A stretch of 48,364 nucleotides of DNA from Ilumatobacteraceae bacterium (GTDB lineage Bacteria > Actinomycetota > Acidimicrobiia > Acidimicrobiales > Ilumatobacteraceae), in NCBI GenBank assembly GCA_023263695.1, contig JALQUZ010000009.1, positions 1-48,364 of the forward strand, written 5' to 3'. The translations under genes were made by a program, and so were the position numbers. Below are positions 42,210-48,364 of this stretch, piece by piece (position 1 is the first letter of the stretch; each line of letters begins with the position of its first letter). The notes under the pieces are model-generated. The model did no database searches, had not been told where the DNA came from, and worked only from the letters and a program-made list of their open reading frames with translations.

Positions 42210-44753
42210 GTGAGTGAATTTCCAAGCCGCGCAAAGTGTGTCGTTATTGGCGCCGGAATCGTGGGCAACTGTCTTGTTGGCCACTTGAGCAAGCTCGGCT
42301 GGACCGACATGGTGCTCATTGACAAGGGGCCATTGCCAAACCCAGGCGGTTCAACCGGTCACGCGTCCAACTTCATCTTCCCTACCGACCACAACAAAGA
42401 GATGGCACTACTCACGCTTGCATCACAGCAGCAGTACATCGAGCACGGCATGAACAACACCTCTGGCGGTATTGAAGTTGCTCGCACTCCAGAGCGCATG
42501 GAGGAATTCAACCGCCGCATGACTTCGGCAAAAGCATGGGGCATTGATGCAAAGTTGCTTACCCCAGCTGAAATCAAAGAACTTGTTCCGTTCATTAACG
42601 AAAAGATTTTGCTCGGTGGTTTCTACACACCAAGCGTGTCGGTTGTCGATTCGCTACAAACGGGTACTTTGATGCGCGAAAGCGCACTGAAGGCCGGCCA
42701 CTTGCAAGTGTTTGCAAACACAGAAGTGCTTGACCTCGAAACTAAGAACGGTCAAATCTCTGCTGTAGTTACCAATAAGGGACGCATCGAAGCTGAATAC
42801 GTCGTCATTGCTTGCGGCGTGTGGAGCCCACGCATCGCAAAGATGGCGGGAGCAAACATTCCACTTACACCAGCTGTTCACCAGATGGCAGACGTTGGAC
42901 CAATTGACGTATTGCAAAAGACCAATGCCGAAGTTGCATTCCCAATCATTCGCGACATGGACACCTTCTGCTACGAGCGTCAATCAACGGGCTCGATGGA
43001 AGTCGGTTCGTACGCTCACCGTGCAATCTTCATGCACCCAGACGACATTCCGTCAAACGAAGCATCGGCACTCTCCCCAACCGAGTTGCCACTCACCATG
43101 GACGACTTCGATCCGCAGATGGAACAAGCAATTGAGTTGATGGAAATGCTCGGCGACGCCGAAATTAAATACGCCATCAACGGCTTGCTTTCACTCACAC
43201 CAGACGCAATGCCAGTACTTGGCGAAACCGTTGAAGTAAAGAACTTGTGGTCTGCTGCTGCTGTATGGATTAAAGAAGGTCCAGGCATTGCACAACTCGT
43301 TGCCGAATGGATGACGTATGGCTACCCACACTTGTGTGACCCACACTCGTCAGACATCAGCCGTTTTTACCCACACGAAAAAACTGAGCACCACATTTAC
43401 GCACGTTGCGATGAGCACTTCAACAAGACATACGGCATTGTGCACCCACGCGAACAGTGGGCTTCGCAGCGCAATATGCGTCGTAGCCCGTTCTACCCAC
43501 GCGAAGAAGCACTTGGCGCAACATTCTTCGATGCCCGCGGTTGGGAGCGTCCACAGTGGTTTGCATCGAATGCGAAACTCGTCGACAAGTTCCCAGCAGT
43601 GTGCGCACCTCGCGAACATGAATGGGATGCACGCTGGTGGTCACCAATCACCAACGCAGAGCACATGCAAATGCGCGAATCAGTTGGCATGGTGGACCTC
43701 ACTGCGTTCAACGAATTCGACTTTGAAGGCCCAGGCGTCGTCAATTTCTTGCAATACGTATGCGTCAACAATGTTGACGTGCCAGTTGGCCGTTCGGTCT
43801 ATACACCACTCCTCACTCCAGGTGGCGGATTCCGTGGCGACCTCACCATCATGCGACTCGGCCAAGAACACTTCCGTGTAATCACCGGCGCATTTGACGG
43901 TGGACGCGACAAATACTGGTTCAAGAAGTACATGCCAACCGATGGTTCGGTCACCTTCACCGACATGAGCCAAGCACTCTGCACCATTGGTGTGTGGGGA
44001 CCAAACGCTGAAAAGACCATGGCGAAGGCAACACAAACCATCGATGCCGAAGGCAAGTTGATTCCATTCGATGTGTCGCAAGCAAACTTCCCATACGGAT
44101 CAGTGCGCGACGTGTTGATCGACGGTGTACCTGCAACCATGTTCCGCATTTCATATGTGGGAGAAAATGGTTGGGAGGTGTACACACGCATGGAGCACGG
44201 TCTGCGTATGTGGGACACCATTGCAGAAGCTGGAAAAGAATTCGACATCATTCCTGTAGGAATGGGCGTATACGCAGTAACTGGTCGCATCGAAAAGGGC
44301 TACCGCCTCATGGGTGCAGAACTTGAAAGCGAATACACACCAGTTGAAGCAGGTTTGGCACGTCCGAAGGTGAAGTCGGCCGACTTCATTGGTAAGGCCG
44401 CATACATGAAGGCACGTGAAGAAAAGCCAGCGGCAATTATGTGCACGCTCGAAATTCTTGACCACACGTCGAAGTCAGGTATCAAGCGTTACCCAACGGG
44501 AGGCAACGAACCAATCCTCACCAAGACTGGCGAGCGAATCGTTGACGCTAAGGGCCGCGTATCACGCGTCACCACCGCTGGTATGGGACCGTCGCTCGGC
44601 AAGTACTTGCTCCTCGCCTACCTCACACCAGAACATGCTGTTGAAGGCAACGAACTGCGCGTGATGTACATGAACGAATTGTTCCCAGTAAAAGTCGCTC
44701 GAGTAGGCAGCCAACCGCTGTTCGACCCAACCGACGCTCGCATGAAGAGCTAA
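42210..44753 (+). CDS. Dimethylglycine/sarcosine dehydrogenase-like flavoprotein with GcvT domains
   Basis: This 847-aa protein joins a DAO-type FAD domain (about 8-380), a linker domain and a GcvT/aminomethyltransferase half (about 430-845). FAD contacts include VVIGAGIVGN (11-20) and GSTGHAS (47-53); His51 aligns with the His that binds FAD covalently in DMGDH, where the usual string is GSTWHAAG. The folate half has WWSPITNAEHMQMRESVGMVDL and GENGWEVYTRMEHG. The expected reaction is oxidative N-demethylation with formation of methylene-THF and electrons to ETF. I chose the GTG at 42210 with GGGGG six bases upstream; an open frame from TTG at 42162 is possible. The next genes are etfBA. Confidence 0.88.
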   Translation: MSEFPSRAKCVVIGAGIVGNCLVGHLSKLGWTDMVLIDKGPLPNPGGSTGHASNFIFPTDHNKEMALLTLASQQQYIEHGMNNTSGGIEVARTPERMEEFNRRMTSAKAWGIDAKLLTPAEIKELVPFINEKILLGGFYTPSVSVVDSLQTGTLMRESALKAGHLQVFANTEVLDLETKNGQISAVVTNKGRIEAEYVVIACGVWSPRIAKMAGANIPLTPAVHQMADVGPIDVLQKTNAEVAFPIIRDMDTFCYERQSTGSMEVGSYAHRAIFMHPDDIPSNEASALSPTELPLTMDDFDPQMEQAIELMEMLGDAEIKYAINGLLSLTPDAMPVLGETVEVKNLWSAAAVWIKEGPGIAQLVAEWMTYGYPHLCDPHSSDISRFYPHEKTEHHIYARCDEHFNKTYGIVHPREQWASQRNMRRSPFYPREEALGATFFDARGWERPQWFASNAKLVDKFPAVCAPREHEWDARWWSPITNAEHMQMRESVGMVDLTAFNEFDFEGPGVVNFLQYVCVNNVDVPVGRSVYTPLLTPGGGFRGDLTIMRLGQEHFRVITGAFDGGRDKYWFKKYMPTDGSVTFTDMSQALCTIGVWGPNAEKTMAKATQTIDAEGKLIPFDVSQANFPYGSVRDVLIDGVPATMFRISYVGENGWEVYTRMEHGLRMWDTIAEAGKEFDIIPVGMGVYAVTGRIEKGYRLMGAELESEYTPVEAGLARPKVKSADFIGKAAYMKAREEKPAAIMCTLEILDHTSKSGIKRYPTGGNEPILTKTGERIVDAKGRVSRVTTAGMGPSLGKYLLLAYLTPEHAVEGNELRVMYMNELFPVKVARVGSQPLFDPTDARMKS

Positions 44754-44763
44754 GTAACTCGTC

Positions 44764-45531
44764 ATGAACATTCTCGTTTGCGTGAAACGTGTGCCAGCTC
44801 CTGGTGCACGCATCAACATCACTGAAGATGGCCAAGCAGTAGACACTGCATTCCTTGGATTCACGGTTAGTCCGCACGAAGAGTGCGCCGTGGAACAAGC
44901 AGTACAACTCGTAGAGAAGCACGGCGGCGAAGTCACCGTACTTACTCTTGGGCCAGCAGAAGCCGAAGAGCAGTTACGCACCGCAGTCAGCGTTGGTGCA
45001 GCTAAAGCGGTACTTGTTCCGATCACCGAATCGGACTGGGACCCACAGCGAACTGCGCAAGCAATTGCTTCGGTGATTACCGATCTTGAAAACGCAAACG
45101 GCAAGTTCGACTTAGTGCTATTCGGTAACGAATCAGCAGACTCATGTGGTTATCAAGTTGGTATTCGCGTAGCCCTCAAGCTCGGCCGCCCAATGGTGAA
45201 CGGTGCAAAAGGTCTCGACATCGAAGGAACCATTGCCAAGGTTCGCCGTGAAAGCGACGCAGGTCAAGAGATCTACATGTTGCCAATGCCTTCTGCAGTT
45301 GGCGTGAAAGAAGGAATCAACCTTCCCCGTTACCCAACCATGAAGGGCCGCTTGGCGTCAAAGAAAGTCGATGTCACACGAACAGAATCGACCGGTTCAG
45401 TTGGCGGGTTAAAGATGATTCAACTTCAACGCCCACCAGAGCGCGTAAGCAATACGCAAATTTTGGGAACAGGACCAGAAGCAGCTTCAGCAGTAGTTGA
45501 CTTGCTTGAAGAACTAGGAGTGTTCAAATGA
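44764..45531 (+). CDS. etfB: Electron transfer flavoprotein beta subunit
   Basis: This 255-aa protein has NILVCVKRVPAPG at the start, SPHEECAVEQAVQL, AEEQLRTAVSVGAAKAVLV and FGNESADSCGYQVGIRVAL, characteristic of EtfB with AMP binding. It accepts electrons from dehydrogenases, here likely the DMGDH-like enzymes and the acyl-CoA dehydrogenase, and passes them to ETF:quinone oxidoreductase, which is not in the window. It starts 10 bp after the DMGDH gene and its stop overlaps the etfA ATG. The late GLKMIQLQRPPERVS region is typical. Confidence 0.95.
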   Translation: MNILVCVKRVPAPGARINITEDGQAVDTAFLGFTVSPHEECAVEQAVQLVEKHGGEVTVLTLGPAEAEEQLRTAVSVGAAKAVLVPITESDWDPQRTAQAIASVITDLENANGKFDLVLFGNESADSCGYQVGIRVALKLGRPMVNGAKGLDIEGTIAKVRRESDAGQEIYMLPMPSAVGVKEGINLPRYPTMKGRLASKKVDVTRTESTGSVGGLKMIQLQRPPERVSNTQILGTGPEAASAVVDLLEELGVFK

Positions 45532-46505
45532 GCGTTCTTGCCGTAATCGAACACGATCGCGGAACTATCGCTCCAGCATCACTTGGCGTGTTAACCGCAG
45601 CGCGCAATCTTGCAACACAGATGGGCACTTCGCTCGAAGCAGTGACCGTTGGCGCGAATGCCGATTCACTTGCAACGATTGCTGCTCAATACGGAGCAAC
45701 CGTTGTTCATCAAGCACACCATGCAGCACTCACCGACTTCGGACCAGAAGCGTGGGGCGAAGCGATTGCGCAAGTTGTTCGCGCAACTACGCCACAAGTG
45801 GTGATGGGAACTGGAACTGAACGCGGTCACGAAGTGATTGCACAAGTTGCAGCACGACTCGATTTACCAGCATCAATGAACTGCATCGAATTTGACACTG
45901 CATTTACCGGCGCACAACCTTTGAAGGTGGTTCGCGCACGTTGGGGCGGATCACTGCTCGAGCAAGCCGAAGTTGATGCACCAATGAAGTTGGTCACGCT
46001 TGCAAACCACACAGTTGAAGCAAGTGAATCTCCAGCAGCTGCCACCAACACGGTGCACAATGTTGAACTGAACGATTCGGTGATGCATTCATTTGTCCAA
46101 GACCGAGTTGAACGCGTTGCAGGTGTCACGCTCGCAACCTCGCCAGTGGTAGTAAGCGGTGGTCGCGGTGTTGGTTCGGCAGAAGCATTTGCTCCACTAG
46201 AAGAGCTTGCAGGTCTACTGGGCGGAGTCGTTGGCTGTTCGCGCGCAGTTACGAACAACGGCTGGCGCAATCACACCGACCAAGTTGGCCAAACCGGCAC
46301 CCGAATTGCTCCGGACATCTATATTGCCTGCGGAATTTCCGGGGCCATCCAACACTGGGTTGGCGCAATGGCTTCGAAAAACATTCTTGCCATCAACACT
46401 GATAAGGAAGCCAACATTGTGACCAAGGCTGGCTATGCCGTTATTGGCGACCTGCACAAGATTGTGCCCGCAATCTCCGAAGAAATTCGCCGCCGGCGCG
46501 GGTAA
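45528..46505 (+). CDS. etfA: Electron transfer flavoprotein alpha subunit
   Basis: This 325-aa FAD-carrying subunit has an N-terminal domain (LAVIEHDRGTIAPAS) and the C-terminal FAD domain with VVSGGRGVGSAEAF, GCSRAVTNNGWRNHTDQVGQTG, APDIYIACGISGAIQHWVGA and INTDKEANI, the full EtfA signature. It pairs with EtfB; the ATG overlaps the etfB stop by 4 bp (ATGA). The C-terminus ends RRRRG. A 119-bp gap with a palindrome follows before the second MttB gene, so this may be an operon end or an internal promoter. Confidence 0.96.
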   Translation: MSVLAVIEHDRGTIAPASLGVLTAARNLATQMGTSLEAVTVGANADSLATIAAQYGATVVHQAHHAALTDFGPEAWGEAIAQVVRATTPQVVMGTGTERGHEVIAQVAARLDLPASMNCIEFDTAFTGAQPLKVVRARWGGSLLEQAEVDAPMKLVTLANHTVEASESPAAATNTVHNVELNDSVMHSFVQDRVERVAGVTLATSPVVVSGGRGVGSAEAFAPLEELAGLLGGVVGCSRAVTNNGWRNHTDQVGQTGTRIAPDIYIACGISGAIQHWVGAMASKNILAINTDKEANIVTKAGYAVIGDLHKIVPAISEEIRRRRG

Positions 46506-46528
46506 ATCTCTTTCACAAATGCCTTAAT

Positions 46529-46545
46529 GCCATATGCAATATGGC
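46529..46545. promoter_or_regulatory. Palindrome upstream of the second MttB gene
   Basis: GCCATAT-GCA-ATATGGC is a perfect 7-bp inverted repeat with a 3-base centre, about 80 bp upstream of the gene. Its size suits an operator of a dimeric regulator. A second GC-rich dyad (around CGGGCCCG, 46597-46604) lies closer to the start. Confidence 0.45.
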
Positions 46546-46624
46546 GAAAATCAGGTGTTGGTTGTAGTGTTTCCTCCTTGTGTGGTCCGAATTTTCGGGC
46601 CCGGAAACCAAATTGAGGGACATC

Positions 46625-48178
46625 GTGACCGAAGTCGAAACTGGTGGGCCGCGTCGTCGCGGACGTGAACGTCAAGCAGCAGGTCCACGCTCCCGACTCC
46701 CCGAGCAAAAGGCTTTTCGTCAACCTCGAATGAAATATGCCCCAACCAAAGTCATCAGCGATGACGAGGTTGAAGCCATTCACCATGCATCACTGCGCGT
46801 CCTCTCCGAAATCGGCATTGACTTCTTACTCCCCGAGGCGCTCGAGCTGATCGCTAAATCTGGCGGAGCAAAAATTTCCGATAACCGAGTGCGCTTCGAC
46901 CCAGCTTTTGTTGAAGAGACCATCAAGACGTGCCCAAGTGAATTCAAACTGCATTCGCGCAACCCAAACCACACCCTCAATATTGGTGGTGACTGGATGG
47001 CATTCGGTTCTGTTGCAAGCCCACCTAACTTCATGGAGCTTGACGGCACTCGTCACGCAGGAAACCGACAGAACTTCCAAGACCTACTCAAGCTGACTCA
47101 AAGCTTCAACATCGTCCACTTCACTGCTGGCTACCCAGTTGAACCAGTTGACTTGCACTCCTCCATTCGTCACTTGGAATGCACTTACGACATGCTCACC
47201 ATGACCGACAAACCGATCCACTGCTACAGCCTCGGTCGTCAGCGCAACCAAGACGTATTGGAGATGTCGCGCATTGCACGCGGTATCGATGATGCAACTT
47301 TGGACAAAGAGCCATCGGTGTTCACCATCATCAACTCGTCTTCACCGTTGCGTCTTGACATTCCGATGTTGCAAGGCATCATGGAATATTCAGCTCGTAA
47401 TCAGATCATCGTCATCACTCCGTTCACTCTTGCCGGTGCAATGGCTCCAATCACACTTGCTGGCGCACTTTCACTGCAAAATGCTGAGGCACTAGCTGGA
47501 ATGGTGTTCACACAACTCGTTCGCCCTGGCGCTCCAGTGATGTACGGCGGATTCACGTCAAACGTGGACATGCAATCAGGAGCACCAGCATTTGGAACAC
47601 CTGAATACATGCGTACCGCAATGGCTGGCGGACAACTCGCACGTCGATACAAAGTTCCGTTCCGTTCAAGCAACGTATGTGCAGCAAATGCTCTAGATGC
47701 TCAGGCGGCCTACGAAAGCGTGTTCTCACTATGGGGCGCAATTCAAGGTGGAGTGAACTTCTTGATGCACGGTGCAGGCTGGATGGAAGGCGGACTACAC
47801 GCTTCACTCGAGAAGTTTGTGCTCGATGCCGACTTGCTCGCAATGGTTGCCGACTATTTAGAACCAATCGTTGTTGACGAATCTACGCTGGCATTCGAAG
47901 CCATTCAAGAAGTTGGACCAGCCGGACACTTCTTTGGCACGCAACACACACAAGACCGTTTCCGTGATGCGTTCTACAAGCCGTTGATTTCCGATTGGCG
48001 TAACTACGAGTCGTGGGAAGAAGCCGGCAAACCAACTGCTGACCAAAAGGCAAAACAACTTGCGCAGGCTTACGTTGAAGAGTTCATTGCTCCAGAACTC
48101 GACTCCGCAATTCAGCAAGAACTGTTGGAGTTCAAGCAGCGTCGCGTCGCCGAGGGCGGCGTGGCAACCGATTTTTAA
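46625..48178 (+). CDS. MttB-family (non-pyrrolysine) methylamine:corrinoid methyltransferase 2
   Basis: This 517-aa paralogue of the 25623-27161 product has ITPFTLAGAMAPITLAG, QLVRPGAPVMYGGF, DAQAAYESVFSLWG and HGAGWMEGGLHASLEKFV, matching it motif by motif but diverging elsewhere. No in-frame UAG is present, so it is a non-pyrrolysine member. The GTG at 46625 is preferred (GAGGGA 4-6 nt upstream); the open frame extends to 46580. The N-terminus is Arg/Gly rich (GGPRRRGRERQAAGPRSR). It lies in the DMGDH-ETF cluster with no corrinoid gene beside it. The substrate (glycine betaine or another betaine) cannot be told from sequence. Confidence 0.9.
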   Translation: MTEVETGGPRRRGRERQAAGPRSRLPEQKAFRQPRMKYAPTKVISDDEVEAIHHASLRVLSEIGIDFLLPEALELIAKSGGAKISDNRVRFDPAFVEETIKTCPSEFKLHSRNPNHTLNIGGDWMAFGSVASPPNFMELDGTRHAGNRQNFQDLLKLTQSFNIVHFTAGYPVEPVDLHSSIRHLECTYDMLTMTDKPIHCYSLGRQRNQDVLEMSRIARGIDDATLDKEPSVFTIINSSSPLRLDIPMLQGIMEYSARNQIIVITPFTLAGAMAPITLAGALSLQNAEALAGMVFTQLVRPGAPVMYGGFTSNVDMQSGAPAFGTPEYMRTAMAGGQLARRYKVPFRSSNVCAANALDAQAAYESVFSLWGAIQGGVNFLMHGAGWMEGGLHASLEKFVLDADLLAMVADYLEPIVVDESTLAFEAIQEVGPAGHFFGTQHTQDRFRDAFYKPLISDWRNYESWEEAGKPTADQKAKQLAQAYVEEFIAPELDSAIQQELLEFKQRRVAEGGVATDF

Positions 48179-48215
48179 GTAACCGATTTACGTTATATAC
48201 GGAAGGACATCAACC

Positions 48216-48364
48216 ATGAAATCATCAGCACGCGTAGTAGTAGTCGGAGGTGGAGTTGTTGGAGCCTCAGTGCTCTATCACCTCACCAAGGCTGGTTGGT
48301 CCGATGTTGTGCTTGTAGAGCGCAAAGAACTCACCGCAGGATCCACCTGGCACGCAGCAGGCGG
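48216..48364 (+). CDS. DMGDH-like FAD-dependent oxidoreductase, 5' end
   Basis: The first 49 codons of a second DMGDH-type gene are visible; the rest is outside the window. It starts [21 protein letters not shown] and reaches GSTWHAAGG, where the His is the expected covalent FAD attachment residue and the string is the usual DMGDH/sarcosine dehydrogenase form. GGAAGGA lies 8 nt upstream of the ATG. It follows the MttB2 stop by 37 bp, so it probably continues the operon. Whether a GcvT half is present cannot be seen. Confidence 0.85.
   Translation, partial: MKSSARVVVVGGGVVGASVLYHLTKAGWSDVVLVERKELTAGSTWHAAG

Noticed and set aside
43318-43881. A 187-codon open frame rich in His and Thr
   Set aside because: It lies in another frame of the DMGDH-like gene and shows composition expected of a shadow frame.

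Overview
The window looks like part of an actinobacterial chromosome, most likely from class Acidimicrobiia. This is inferred from mid-GC composition, many GTG and TTG starts, tightly overlapping operons, a GGR/MenJ-like flavoprotein and actinobacterial-style BMP lipoproteins. No phage, IS element, CRISPR array or rRNA was seen. Almost every base is coding and no gene-free stretch exceeds 300 bp.

Layout. (1) 1-3813, plus strand: sulfate activation (cysD end, cysN, cysC) in a row with a PAPS-type sulfotransferase and a MogA/MoaB protein. (2) 3817-8912, minus strand: a BMP-family (nucleoside-type) ABC importer. (3) 8997-12316, minus strand: a biotin-carrier/carboxyltransferase fusion, a geranylgeranyl-reductase-like flavoprotein and two tRNA genes (Ile-CAU and Asn). 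(4) 12341-21251: a gamma-butyrobetaine/carnitine module, with acetoacetyl-CoA synthetase facing a plus-strand operon of BKACE, L-carnitine dehydrogenase-thioesterase, a second thioesterase, acyl-CoA dehydrogenase, NDP-forming acyl-CoA synthetase and CaiD. (5) 21255-31911, minus strand: a corrinoid/folate demethylation operon with corrinoid protein, DUF1638, PF13769 'virulence factor', methyl-THF:corrinoid methyltransferase, RACo/RamA-like activator, MttB homologue, MTHFR, DAO flavoprotein, homocysteine methyltransferase and a beta-lactamase-fold hydrolase. (6) 32004-37748: a GMC (choline dehydrogenase-like) oxidoreductase and a glycine betaine ABC transporter. (7) 37755-40342, minus strand: fhs-folD. 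(8) 40465-48364: an IPNS-like 2OG oxygenase, a GntR/FCD regulator, then a plus-strand run of a DMGDH-like flavoprotein with a GcvT half, etfB, etfA, a second MttB homologue and the start of another DMGDH-like gene.

How it fits together (inference from gene families). Quaternary amines enter by ABC transport. Gamma-butyrobetaine or carnitine is converted through CoA esters and 3-dehydrocarnitine to betainyl-CoA plus acetoacetate. The acetoacetate is rescued by acetoacetyl-CoA synthetase, and choline may feed in through the GMC enzyme. Glycine betaine loses its first methyl group to a corrinoid protein through an MttB/MtgB-type enzyme, and the methyl group passes to THF. Dimethylglycine and sarcosine are oxidised by flavoproteins that pass electrons to ETF and one-carbon units to THF. 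MTHFR, FolD and Fhs can then oxidise the one-carbon units to formate with ATP gain. The notable point is an anaerobe-style corrinoid demethylation machine embedded in an apparently aerobic methylated-amine catabolic island. It carries two uncharacterised companion proteins (DUF1638, PF13769) and unusual Arg/Gly-rich tails on several of its enzymes.
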